NCBI GenBank assembly: GCA_000828835.1
Contig: AP014633.1
Coordinates: forward strand, 2,232,001 to 2,296,000
Length of the DNA: 64,000 bases
DNA from: Thioploca ingrica
GTDB lineage: Bacteria > Pseudomonadota > Gammaproteobacteria > Beggiatoales > Beggiatoaceae
Direction of reading: 5' to 3'
Below the pieces are notes generated by a model. The model did no database searches. It was not told the DNA's origin and worked only from the letters and a program-made list of their open reading frames with translations. The translations under genes were made by a program, and so were the position numbers. Shown in pieces: positions 1-9,107 of the stretch (the stretch's first letter is position 1; every line of letters starts with the position of its first letter).

Positions 1-2623
1 GTGTGGTAGGCGTGCCCATCGCATCGAAGGTGAGACTAAATTGACCTTCATTAGCACCTGCACTGACAACAAACACTTTCCGACCACCGGTATCACTAAA
101 GTTTAAGGTTTGTCCAGAAACCACTGGCATGGTGGTCATTTGCATGCACCGGTCATTCATTAATGCTCCCTTGATCAGTTGACATTGCTCAGCAGTCAAA
201 GCTTGCATTGTAGTGCACAGACCATTGGTGAAAGTACCACCGACGGTTTGACATTCCATCTCAGTCAGCTGTTTTTCTTTCCATTGAATCTCTGTTACGG
301 ATTTAGGCGTGATATTATCTGCTGCTTGACCGTTAACAGTCAATTTGACATTAGTGGGTTGATTCGGATCCGGTTCAACAAAGAGATTGTCTTTATCATC
401 TAAGGTTTCTACGGTTAAAGCAACTTCACTATTAACCGGGATCGTATCTTCGTCTAAGTAGGATTCAATCTTAACTAAGCCTTGATAGGCTGGAATAGTA
501 GTAGTTAAAGTTAAGTTCTTTTTACCGGGTTTGGTAAAGTTGAGAGAAATCGCATCTTGACCGGCAAATTGATTGGCTCCCATCGCATCATAGCGAATCG
601 CAATTAATGAAGGAATGCCGCTATTATCAAAGAATTCCAACCGTCCTGGGATACCATGTGTGCCTTCTCTGGTATTATAGAGAACCTGACCGTTGCTCGA
701 TTCTCCAAAGACGAACCCGGTTGTCGCCGCACCGATCGGCGTCTCGGGATTACCCCATTCATCTTCCAATACGAAAGCAACTTCTGGTAAGAGTGTATAG
801 TATTTCTTATCTGGGGTAATCTGGGTTGGGACGATATCGGTTAAAACTTGCCCATGCGCATTATGAAACTCTGCTTGCGTAGCAGCAGCCGCAGTAATGG
901 CACCCGCCTGGATCCAAATCTGACCATAATTACCCGCCCGATCATAAACTAGGTATTCACCGTGATCATCCGTGGCTTTCTTAAAGAGAGCACGTACCAC
1001 ATTATTAGAATCAGGATAAGCAGAAGATTCTTCGCCGGTATACAAATTCCTAATCGCAATATCACCTTGTGGGCGAATCGGATTATTATTGGCATCAACG
1101 TGCAATTGCCCCTTATTATTGAGTACCTTGACCATAATGGCTTCAAATTCTTCACCCGCCAAATGATCTTCCAAGAACGCGGGTTGTACTGTGACACCCA
1201 AGGAAGTGGGGACAACCATTATTTCTAAAGGATTAGAAGCGGCGATTGAACCAATCGGTGTACCATTGGCACCACTCGCCGTGGCAACTAACGAGGTGGT
1301 ACTCACTGTAGTCGTAACCACTGGAGTCGTACCTGGCGTTGTACTTACTGGGGTCGTAGCAACCGGTGTGAGCAGTTCATCCTTTTGGTTTCCTAAGATG
1401 AGATCATTCGTTCTGGCTATCGCCTTGCCATCAGGAGAACCCGCCGGAATGTACAGATTTAAAGCACTATTACTGGCAACCCCTTTAGAATCTTGAATGG
1501 AAAGATTGATATCCATCGGAGTCATTGTACATGTAGTCATGCCCGTTGCTAAATCTTTAGCTGGGGCACACGGGGTAGTGGCATTACCAAACGCATCTAA
1601 TAACTGAGCCTGTACCGTCGCACCTTGAGAGATTTGATTATCCGGGAAAGGGAAGGCCGTAAAATCGGCTTTAGCAATGCGATTTTTGGCTGACCAGAGT
1701 TTTAATCCAGCCGGAACGCCCGTTGACCAAACTTTTAATTTGTCTGCATAAACTGACCGAACACTATTGCCATCAAATCCTTTCATGGTTGCTTCGATAT
1801 AGTATTCACCGGCTTTGGTTATAGCACTATCTAGGGTAACCATAGCACGACCCTGAACCATTTCAGCCTTATAAGTTTGTTTGAGTTCAGGCATCTCGGT
1901 AGTATGAGTCACGGTCACGGTGATTTCACCGGCAGCTTGTTGATTTTGCGCCCAAACTTCAATTTGCCCACCGGCAACACCCGCTGTCATTTCACCCCAG
2001 ATGCCATTATCCGGTTCGGTACAAGTATCTCCCATAATACCGCTAGGAGTACAATCCATTTTCCCACGTGGATCGGATGGAGTGGGTTTAAAAGATTTAA
2101 TATTTAATCCGCCGGGATCGGTTACCGGTGGTGTAATGGTGATTTCTTTGGTCATAGGGCTGGTAATGTTTTTGAATTCAAAACCACCACCGCTTACCGG
2201 AATTTTCTCTTGAAAAGAGACTTCTATCGTTTCAGTACCACGCGCACTGGGCGGACATTGGAGGAAAACTTTGCCATTGCCCTGATCTAAAGTGACATAT
2301 CGCGTAGCAGAAGCAAACTGACCTTCTCCTAAACGATTGCTGTCCGGCGTGGTGGTGGGTTCACCGGTTGGGCTACTGCTGCCCCCGACGATGTCACATT
2401 GGTCACTTTTAACCGTGACCATAATCATTGAACCACTTTGTTTGTCTACCGCCCCTTGGGCATCGAGACCTAATAAAGCGAGATTAACGATTCCACCCGC
2501 TGCAACCTCGTCCCGATCACTAATAACCGTCCCACCAACTGTGGTTGTAACTGCCCATACACTAGTGCCGCTTGCTGATATCAATGCTAACGCTATCGCT
2601 GAAGCAAGTGCTGTTTTTTTCAT
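1..2623 (-). CDS. Large secreted protein with Ig-like regions, N-terminal 874 residues (partial)
   Basis: The minus-strand frame is open from ATG at 2623 to the left edge, so the C-terminus lies outside the window. A GGAGA ribosome site at 2634-2638 sits 10 nt before the start. The N-terminus is a clear signal peptide (MKKTALASAIALALISASG...VWA). The rest is rich in Thr, Gly and Val and reads like bacterial Ig-like beta domains; phrases such as 'QAQLLDAFGN' resemble invasin-type Big_1 repeats. A Thr/Pro-rich linker lies near nt 1270-1370. Close to the edge there are two copies of a small cysteine motif, ECQTVGGTFTNGLC and QCQLIKGALMNDRC. It is probably a surface or exported structural protein. 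The exact function is unknown, and the domain reading is by eye. Confidence 0.75.
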   Translation of the reverse strand, partial: MKKTALASAIALALISASGTSVWAVTTTVGGTVISDRDEVAAGGIVNLALLGLDAQGAVDKQSGSMIMVTVKSDQCDIVGGSSSPTGEPTTTPDSNRLGEGQFASATRYVTLDQGNGKVFLQCPPSARGTETIEVSFQEKIPVSGGGFEFKNITSPMTKEITITPPVTDPGGLNIKSFKPTPSDPRGKMDCTPSGIMGDTCTEPDNGIWGEMTAGVAGGQIEVWAQNQQAAGEITVTVTHTTEMPELKQTYKAEMVQGRAMVTLDSAITKAGEYYIEATMKGFDGNSVRSVYADKLKVWSTGVPAGLKLWSAKNRIAKADFTAFPFPDNQISQGATVQAQLLDAFGNATTPCAPAKDLATGMTTCTMTPMDINLSIQDSKGVASNSALNLYIPAGSPDGKAIARTNDLILGNQKDELLTPVATTPVSTTPGTTPVVTTTVSTTSLVATASGANGTPIGSIAASNPLEIMVVPTSLGVTVQPAFLEDHLAGEEFEAIMVKVLNNKGQLHVDANNNPIRPQGDIAIRNLYTGEESSAYPDSNNVVRALFKKATDDHGEYLVYDRAGNYGQIWIQAGAITAAAATQAEFHNAHGQVLTDIVPTQITPDKKYYTLLPEVAFVLEDEWGNPETPIGAATTGFVFGESSNGQVLYNTREGTHGIPGRLEFFDNSGIPSLIAIRYDAMGANQFAGQDAISLNFTKPGKKNLTLTTTIPAYQGLVKIESYLDEDTIPVNSEVALTVETLDDKDNLFVEPDPNQPTNVKLTVNGQAADNITPKSVTEIQWKEKQLTEMECQTVGGTFTNGLCTTMQALTAEQCQLIKGALMNDRCMQMTTMPVVSGQTLNFSDTGGRKVFVVSAGANEGQFSLTFDAMGTPTT

Positions 2624-2773
2624 ATTTCAGTAATCTCCATTGTTAAACATTGGAAACCAAACGGTTAATGAAGAATATCTCTTATCTTCGTTGCCGCTGC
2701 TTTCCTTATACAATTGTTTTAAATATTGCACATAATTTGCCCCGATTTCAAGTAGCAATCGCTTTTTTTTTTC

Positions 2774-4339
2774 TTATTGAGTGGTTATCCAAACGATCTT
2801 CCGTGCTGGGATCATTGATGAATTATCACTCAATTTTAATATTGCTAGCAATTCATAAATTCCTTCTGCTAAAGAATCGGGTATAATTCCCATTCCCAAT
2901 AAAGCAGTTGATGTGCCATAAAGTGCTAAGTTAAGATTACTCTCAAACCAGTAGGGGCTACTCAATGTTTGATTATACGGGATTGATTCCACATTGTCGT
3001 TACTATTCCATACTTTAAATAAAGTGTAACGCTTTTCTGTATTACTGGGAAGGTTAATACGTAAGTATAGGTCACCTTTCCGACCAGCGACTTGATTTAA
3101 GCTCAAATTTAATGTTACCTGGTTTCCATTATGAAACACCTCCCCAGCCATCGGTACAAATTGTAAATTGGGTACTTGATCTTGATTGAGAGGAACAGAA
3201 CGCAATGGAACTTTAAGTAGCCCAAACCCATACTGAGAGTCAAAACCAGGGGTATCAATATCATCTTGGCAGGCAGCTAATAAAGTGACTGTCCATTCTG
3301 CTGCGGTAGCAGTCGGTTGTTGTGCCACTATCAACGCCAACACCCCACTGACTAAGGCGGTGGCTGCTGAACTACCATCAAACCAGTCGGCATAGCCTCC
3401 CCCAATTAAAGTGCTTAACAGATTTTTACCTGGCGCACTAATCAGTAATCCATCGCCGTAATTACTGGAAGGGAGCCGTTTGCCTTCTTTATCAACTGCA
3501 CCAACCCCAATAACCCAAGGCAAATTAGCTGGATAGTCTACCGGTTGACGACCACGATTACCAACAGCGGCTACCACCACTTTACCTTGCTGTTTAGCAT
3601 AAAGTAAAGCATCTTGCACGACCGGCACGGCTTCGTCAAGCACTAAGCTTAATGACAAAATCGTTGCCGAACTATCAGCAGCGGCTAAAATAGCGGCAGC
3701 GAGATCCGAGGCAAAAAATCGTCCACTTCCCTTTTGATTCAGCTTATAAGGAATAATTTTAGCGGCGGGTGCAACCCCACATACGCCTTGTTGATTATCA
3801 CATTTTGCTACCATCAAACCAGCCATCGCAGTGCCGTGACCGTTTTCGTCGTAGGCGAAAGTGTCTTGATCACCAAAATCATATCCCTGCTCAAATAAAA
3901 TATTTCCTAATAAATCGGGGTGATTCGGGTCGACACCGCTATCTAAAAGGGCAATAACAGTTCCTTCTCCTTGAGTATCTTTCCACATTTCCAGTGCATT
4001 TATTTCGGTTAAATACCATTGCTCACTATAATGTGGATCATCTGGTATAGCTGTGCTATCAGTAGCGAAGTAGCCTTCCACATCGGGGTAAAGTAAGCCC
4101 TTATGCCGAATAAGTTCTAATGGTGGTGAAATTTGGGTATCATAAAGATTAGAAGTTTCTACAACCAGCCAGGGTAAAGGATATAAATGTCGAATCACAT
4201 GAATTTGCTCATTTTCAACGAGAGTAAGTTCAGTTGATTCAGCAAGATGAACGAGAAAACGGGCAGCCAGGCCACTCGTAGGTAACACATTGAATAAAGT
4301 TAAAATGACGAGCGAAATATAACCAGTCGAATTCATCAT
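2774..4339 (-). CDS. Secreted subtilisin-like serine protease (S8 family)
   Basis: A 521-residue protein with a signal peptide (VILTLFNVLPTSGLA). The subtilase triad is visible: Asp133 in ALLDSGVDPNHPD, His168 in DENGHGTAMAG and Ser324 in DGSSAATALVSG, plus an oxyanion Asn in VVAAVGNRG. The classic GTSMA around the serine is GSSAA here. Residues about 25-115 form an N-terminal region that could be a propeptide, and about 350-521 form a C-terminal beta-rich extension with no recognised domain. Start choice: ATG codons lie at 4339 and 4336. The AAGGA site at 4341-4345 is 1 nt from the first and 4 nt from the second, so 4336 is slightly better. It should act in the periplasm or outside the cell. 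The neighbour on the same strand is also a secreted protein. Confidence 0.9.
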   Translation of the reverse strand: MMNSTGYISLVILTLFNVLPTSGLAARFLVHLAESTELTLVENEQIHVIRHLYPLPWLVVETSNLYDTQISPPLELIRHKGLLYPDVEGYFATDSTAIPDDPHYSEQWYLTEINALEMWKDTQGEGTVIALLDSGVDPNHPDLLGNILFEQGYDFGDQDTFAYDENGHGTAMAGLMVAKCDNQQGVCGVAPAAKIIPYKLNQKGSGRFFASDLAAAILAAADSSATILSLSLVLDEAVPVVQDALLYAKQQGKVVVAAVGNRGRQPVDYPANLPWVIGVGAVDKEGKRLPSSNYGDGLLISAPGKNLLSTLIGGGYADWFDGSSAATALVSGVLALIVAQQPTATAAEWTVTLLAACQDDIDTPGFDSQYGFGLLKVPLRSVPLNQDQVPNLQFVPMAGEVFHNGNQVTLNLSLNQVAGRKGDLYLRINLPSNTEKRYTLFKVWNSNDNVESIPYNQTLSSPYWFESNLNLALYGTSTALLGMGIIPDSLAEGIYELLAILKLSDNSSMIPARKIVWITTQ

Positions 4340-4768
4340 ATCCTTATTATAACTTCACTCCATTGATTCATTAATACCATTTTGTCGAGTTAACCTGAGT
4401 TAATCAATATCAGTATCATTAAAATTTCACTCAATCAATTGGGTGTTGATTATATCAAGAGAAAATTAATCCTCAATAGTTTGGACATTTTTTTCCTTAA
4501 GTGATAAATCTTAATATCACGATATTTTTAATTTAAGTAATTGATTATTAAAAATACTGTCTAAGGGATTAAATCCTGATACTGATTTTTAATTAGCAGT
4601 GAACCATTATTAATAAATAATTATATCAATAAGTTGGACATTAAAATCGGTGCGTTATGATTATTGTGCACTAATTTTAGTAATGCCACTTAAAAATTTT
4701 TACCCTCCAAAACAATTTAGTTAGTATGATCGCTTAATCAAGATAACTGTTCACTGATAACTCACTAT
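4340..4768. other. AT-rich intergenic region between divergent genes
   Basis: This 429-bp stretch separates the protease (minus) from the permease (plus). It is very AT-rich and has no convincing reading frame. A near-repeat of 'AATAGTTTGGACATT' (about 4477) and 'AATAAGTTGGACATT' (about 4630) is visible. It must hold promoters for both directions, but I could not place -35/-10 boxes with confidence. Confidence 0.5.
4744..4764 (+). repeat. Three TAACTGA-type heptamers directly before the permease start
   Basis: Three heptamers lie end to end: TAACTGT, TCACTGA, TAACTCA. They finish four bases before the ATG at 4769 and occupy the place where a Shine-Dalgarno site would be; no purine-rich site is present. 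Each differs from TAACTGA by one or two bases. Confidence 0.6.
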
Positions 4769-5587
4769 ATGCCAATATTTAACTTTATTAAACGTTACGG
4801 TAGAGCCACTTATGCTGGCTTATGGGGACCGATTCAAACGGCTTATACTCACCGCTACCTTCTATTTTTACTCGTTAAGCGTGATATGATTAGCCGTACT
4901 GCGGGTACCCTGCTCGGTGATGCCTGGTTGCTATTTCAACCGGCTCTACAACTGCTCGGGTTTTGGTTTTTATTAGATGTGGTATTGAAAGTCAAGTTCC
5001 CCAGCGGCGTTCCTTTTATCGATTACTTTCTCCTTGGAGTATTACCGTGGGCTTTCATTGCCGAAACTTTATCGCGTAGTTTAACCGTGTTGTCTGAATT
5101 TGGTGGACTTTATCAACGTGCCATTTTTCCCATTGTGGTGTTACCTTTATTTCCCTTACTGCTTTCTTCTATGCTCTACGCTTTAGTCATGGCGGTTACA
5201 GCCGGTTTATTACAAGGGGTTGGCGCAATGCCGATTGGCGTTATCATTATATTGTTATTAGCGATTTGGTTAATACCGCTCTGTTATTTATTAGCCATCA
5301 TGGGCTTATTCCTCAAAGACATTAGCCAATTTTTTCCTTTTCTTATTACGATTACTTTGTATTTAACCCCGATTTTATATATGCCCGATTTAATGCCCGA
5401 ACCCATGCACTGGGTATTAACCATTAATCCGATTGCCGATTTAATGGCATTGATTCACGCCAGCATCCAAAACTTATCTTGGAATTGGGCCAACATTGTT
5501 CGACCTTTAGGAATTTGGTTATTATTATTAGGACCCGCCTGGGTCTTATTTCATCGTGCTGAACCCCATATTCGTGAGATGCTTTAA
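4769..5587 (+). CDS. ABC-2 type transporter permease (polysaccharide-export type)
   Basis: A 272-residue integral membrane protein with about six hydrophobic segments. The N-terminal part, RYLLFLLVKRDMISRTAGT followed by LGDAWLLFQPALQLLGFWFLLDVV, is typical of the ABC2_membrane (Wzm/TagG/KpsM-like) family that exports surface polysaccharides or teichoic-acid-like polymers with a separate Wzt-type ATPase. No ATPase gene is adjacent, so the partner must be elsewhere. It has no Shine-Dalgarno; three heptamer repeats precede the start. The next gene follows 17 bp downstream and is also a membrane protein linked to sugar transfer, which supports a role in surface glycans. The family is clear, the substrate is not. 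Confidence 0.85.
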   Translation: MPIFNFIKRYGRATYAGLWGPIQTAYTHRYLLFLLVKRDMISRTAGTLLGDAWLLFQPALQLLGFWFLLDVVLKVKFPSGVPFIDYFLLGVLPWAFIAETLSRSLTVLSEFGGLYQRAIFPIVVLPLFPLLLSSMLYALVMAVTAGLLQGVGAMPIGVIIILLLAIWLIPLCYLLAIMGLFLKDISQFFPFLITITLYLTPILYMPDLMPEPMHWVLTINPIADLMALIHASIQNLSWNWANIVRPLGIWLLLLGPAWVLFHRAEPHIREML

Positions 5588-5604
5588 ATTAAATTATTAA
5601 CTCA

Positions 5605-7446
5605 ATGCTATCAAATCCCATGTCCGTCAATTCAACACCTAACCATACTCAATTACTTCTACAAACGTGGTATATACAAACGTTACTATTGGCTATTGTA
5701 GTTGCTTTAACCTATGGTCACACTTTAGATGTTCCCTTTTATCTAGACGATTTCTCTTCCATTGAAGAAAATCCGGTAATTTATAATTCCTCTGGCTTAT
5801 TAGCATTATGGCAATTTGCGCCACTACGAATCGTTGGTTACCTCAGCTTTGCACTGAACTATCAAATTCACCAGTTTCAAGTCGCTGGTTACCACCTTGT
5901 CAATATTATTATTCACTTTTTCGCTGGTATGGCCGTATTTGGTTTGTTACGTGGCTTAGTGCGAACCCCGGCAGTTAACCTGACTTTATCAGCATCGACT
6001 CAACAATGGTTACCGATTCTGACCGCATTAATTTTTGTGCTGCATCCACTCCAAATTCAGGCGGTGACTTACATTGTCCAGCGGCTCGCTTCTTTATCGG
6101 CACTGTTTTACATCGCTAGCATGGCTAGTTTTATTCAAGCACGCTTAACAGACAGAATCGGGCAGCGGGTTCTTTGGATACTGGCTTGCATTTTTTTAGC
6201 ACTACTGGCTTTTTTTACCAAACAAAATACCGCTACTTTACCACTCACACTCTTATTATTGGAATTAATCTTCTTTCCTGGTCACAAACGTCGCTTAATG
6301 ATGGTGACGGGAATTGCCGGATTAGGATTAGGCTGCATTTGGTTTATTTTAGCCGTGGTATTTCATCACAATCCGTTCTCTCTAGAATCTATGCAAGCGT
6401 TAACTCGAGAAACGGAAGAAGTTACCCGAACAGCCTACTTTGCAACCCAAATGAGTGTCTTGTGGACTTATATTAAGTTATTCTTTTGGTCATCCAGCTC
6501 TCACATTGATTATTACTATCCAATCACCGAAACATTTCTCTCGACGCAGAATTATAACCTGATTGCTAGATTACTCGATAGTGTAGCCCTATGGGCTTTA
6601 ATCGGGCATCTTCTCGTCTTGGGATGGGCTGGATATAGCCTTCGTCGTTGGCCATTAGTCGCTTTTGGAATCTTTTTCTACTATTTGGCCCATCTGATCG
6701 AATCCAGCTTTATTCCGATCCGCGATGTTATCTTTGAACATCGAACTTATCTACCCAATTTAGGATTAATTATCGCTAGTAGTTGGTTATTGGTAGTTTA
6801 TTTACCTCGCTGGGTTAGTCAGAAAACAACTTTGACTATAATAATCCTGTTATTAGTTATGTTAGGAATAACAACCAAGTTGCGAAATCAAATGTGGCGA
6901 GATCCTATCGCGTTATGGCAGCATAATGTTGAACAATCACCTGATAAACAGAGAGGCTGGGTCATTCTAGGTAAGCATTTAATTCAAGCTGAGCGTTCAG
7001 AAGAGGCTATTGAAGCACTTAATCATGCAGTGACTAAGAAAGTTAATCCTGATGGTACCGAATCACTCTCAGTCAGTACTGAAACAGCGTTGAATTTCGT
7101 GGTAGCTTATAAGAGATTACATCGATATGACGAAGCACTTCAATGGATTGATCGCTCTTTAGCACTTAAAGATCAGTTACGTCCATTTGATCAAGCAAAA
7201 TTTTTGATTAATCGCGGTAATATTTTGTTTGAATTGAAACATAATCAGGAAGCAGAGAATTCTTATCGTCTTGCTTTACAGATTTATCCCCAAAACTTAA
7301 ATGCACGCATCAATCTGGGAACTATTTTAGCAGCAACGGGCCGCTATGATGAAGCCATAGCGCTTTATCAAGAAATTTTAGCCATTGATCCAAGTAATGC
7401 TTATGTCAAAAGCAATTTAGAAAAATTGCAAAAATTACGTCACTGA
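5605..7446 (+). CDS. Polytopic membrane protein with C-terminal TPR repeats (TMTC / O-mannosyltransferase-like)
   Basis: A 613-residue protein. Residues about 20-430 carry many membrane helices. The conserved start region, 'VPFYLDDFSSIEENP' then 'VAGYHLVNIIIHFFAGMAVF', matches the GT-C type membrane family that includes eukaryotic TMTC proteins and bacterial PMT-like proteins; the acidic YLDD pair would be the catalytic or metal site in that fold. Residues about 445-610 are tetratricopeptide repeats (for example 'LNARINLGTILAATGRYDEAIALYQEIL'-type units). An alternative start is ATG 5620. It lies 17 bp after the permease and probably shares its transcript. It may glycosylate exported proteins or move lipid-linked sugars. 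The specific reaction is inferred. Confidence 0.8.
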   Translation: MLSNPMSVNSTPNHTQLLLQTWYIQTLLLAIVVALTYGHTLDVPFYLDDFSSIEENPVIYNSSGLLALWQFAPLRIVGYLSFALNYQIHQFQVAGYHLVNIIIHFFAGMAVFGLLRGLVRTPAVNLTLSASTQQWLPILTALIFVLHPLQIQAVTYIVQRLASLSALFYIASMASFIQARLTDRIGQRVLWILACIFLALLAFFTKQNTATLPLTLLLLELIFFPGHKRRLMMVTGIAGLGLGCIWFILAVVFHHNPFSLESMQALTRETEEVTRTAYFATQMSVLWTYIKLFFWSSSSHIDYYYPITETFLSTQNYNLIARLLDSVALWALIGHLLVLGWAGYSLRRWPLVAFGIFFYYLAHLIESSFIPIRDVIFEHRTYLPNLGLIIASSWLLVVYLPRWVSQKTTLTIIILLLVMLGITTKLRNQMWRDPIALWQHNVEQSPDKQRGWVILGKHLIQAERSEEAIEALNHAVTKKVNPDGTESLSVSTETALNFVVAYKRLHRYDEALQWIDRSLALKDQLRPFDQAKFLINRGNILFELKHNQEAENSYRLALQIYPQNLNARINLGTILAATGRYDEAIALYQEILAIDPSNAYVKSNLEKLQKLRH

Positions 7447-7449
7447 ACA

Positions 7450-7721
7450 GTTACCCATTAGCGGTTAGCGGTTAGCAATTATCATGTACTCATTATCAAC
7501 GATTAGGTACACGTTATTAAGTAACACTTAGCTGTTATTAACTAATGTATACCCGTTATCAATTATTGAGTAGCCGTTATCAATTATCGCTTAACCGTTA
7601 TTAACTAACGTGTATTCATTATCAATTATTCTATTGTAGTTATCGATTAACATGGAGTCGTTATTTAATATCGGGTGTTAGTTATTTATAACAGCTCGCT
7701 GTTAATTGATTAAGGTTAACT
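7450..7721 (+). repeat. Degenerate 21-bp tandem array built from heptamers
   Basis: Twelve anchors reading GTTA or ATTA stand exactly 21 bp apart: 7450, 7471, 7492, 7513, 7534, 7555, 7576, 7597, 7618, 7639, 7660 and 7681; a further GTTAATTG is at 7701 (20 bp on). The best-kept units read GTTATCAATTAT plus nine variable bases. Each 21-mer divides into three 7-mers such as GTTATCA, ATTATCG and CTTAACC. The reverse complement of GTTATCA is TGATAAC, a rotation of TAACTGA. The array fills the gap between the TPR protein and the DUF4139 operon, ending about 35 bp before ATG 7737. Confidence 0.85.
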
Positions 7722-7736
7722 GTGTTAGGAGAAAAT

Positions 7737-9107
7737 ATGTTTAAATCAATAATGGCCTTTATACTTTTTACTTTATGGTCGGTTGAAACTTATGCTCGGA
7801 TTGATTTAGTCACTTTACCCGTACGAGACCAATTACAATTAACTATTTATAATCCAGCAGATTTGACTTTGGTACGTGAACACAGAACGCTGACTTTAAA
7901 ATCCGGAATCAATCGCCTTGAATTCAGTTGGGCGGAAACTTTAATCGATCCCACTTCGGTGCAGTTGGAAGCACCACAGCATCAAGGGCAAGTGAACTTG
8001 CTAGCAGTGAGTTATTCGCCTAATGTTAAAGACAGTGCTATTTTAATTATTGAATCGCAACTGACTGGCGAAGTCCCGGTAGAAATAAGTTTCTTCACCG
8101 CCGGCATCACTTGGAATGCCTTTTACAATATAACCTTATCAACAGATGAACAAAGCCTGCATTTGCAAAATGAAGTGCGGGTCAATAATCAAAGTGGGGA
8201 AGACTATCTCAATGCTCAAATCCGAGTGGTCGTGGGAAAGGTACAGTTACTCGATGAAATTGCTCGCTTGGCTAAACAAAATTTACCTTATGGTATGCCA
8301 ATAGAACCTCTGCCAGTTGCAGATGAAAAAGGAATCTTAAAAGAGGGCTTAGCAACGGGGGCAAAGTCAGTCAGATCTCTATTCACCGATTCAGAAGGAA
8401 TGGCTCCGAAACGAATTACTAAAGAAGGTCTGTCTGAATATTTTCTTTATACTATTGAGGGAACAGAATCAATCCCTAATGGTTGGGGTAAGCGGTTACT
8501 CGCTTTGGATAAAGTCGATATTCCCGTTCACGTTTTATATCGTTATGATGAACAACGTTACGGAACCGAAACTCAACAGCTCTTATTTTTCAAAAATGAT
8601 CCGCAACATCATTTAGGTGAAACGCCTTTACCGGATGGACAAGTGATGGTTTATCGACAACTCGGAGAAAATCAACATTTAAGTTATGTCGGTCAATTGC
8701 AAACGCCATACATTCCGGTGGGGCAAGCAGTCGAATTCAATTTGGGAACCGCTAAACAAGTAACCGTAGAACCCATCTTAATGGATTATAAAACTGAAAA
8801 CTATTTATTTGATTATCAAGGTCAGATTTCGGGATTTGATCGCATTCAACAATGGCAACTCAAATTAGCAAACTATCGTGATATTCCAGTGGAAATAGAA
8901 ATCTTTCGCCAAGTTGATCATTCTTACTGGAGCGTGACTCATGCGCCGGATTTAGCGGCTCACTATGAAAAAGTAGACCTCGATACGATTAAATACCGGT
9001 TAACTCTACCACCACATACCCAAGAATATTTGCTTCCCTATACCTTGACTTTATTTGAAGGCGAACGTCAACAGAAAAAGGCACTTATTAAAGGCGTGGC
9101 ACCATGA
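7737..9107 (+). CDS. Secreted DUF4139-domain protein (first of tandem pair)
   Basis: A 456-residue protein starting at ATG 7737, with an AGGAGA site 4 nt upstream; an in-frame GTG at 7722 lies upstream of that site and is less likely. The signal peptide is MFKSIMAFILFTLWSVETYA. The body is beta-rich, with motifs such as 'GITWNAFYNITL' and 'NNQSGEDYLNAQIRVVVGK' that are characteristic of DUF4139, the domain found in mucoidy-inhibitor MuiA-like proteins. No catalytic residues are known for the family. The stop overlaps the start of the next gene by 4 nt (ATGA), so the two are translationally coupled. It probably acts in the periplasm or at the envelope. Confidence 0.8.
   Translation: MFKSIMAFILFTLWSVETYARIDLVTLPVRDQLQLTIYNPADLTLVREHRTLTLKSGINRLEFSWAETLIDPTSVQLEAPQHQGQVNLLAVSYSPNVKDSAILIIESQLTGEVPVEISFFTAGITWNAFYNITLSTDEQSLHLQNEVRVNNQSGEDYLNAQIRVVVGKVQLLDEIARLAKQNLPYGMPIEPLPVADEKGILKEGLATGAKSVRSLFTDSEGMAPKRITKEGLSEYFLYTIEGTESIPNGWGKRLLALDKVDIPVHVLYRYDEQRYGTETQQLLFFKNDPQHHLGETPLPDGQVMVYRQLGENQHLSYVGQLQTPYIPVGQAVEFNLGTAKQVTVEPILMDYKTENYLFDYQGQISGFDRIQQWQLKLANYRDIPVEIEIFRQVDHSYWSVTHAPDLAAHYEKVDLDTIKYRLTLPPHTQEYLLPYTLTLFEGERQQKKALIKGVAP

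Noticed and set aside
962-1496. Plus-strand open frames opposite the left-edge gene
   Set aside because: They lie antisense to a single uninterrupted minus-strand frame with signal peptide and ribosome site, and their translations look like nothing known.
7450-7721. CRISPR array
   Set aside because: The repeats are AT-rich, only loosely conserved and have no constant-length unique spacers; no cas gene is present.
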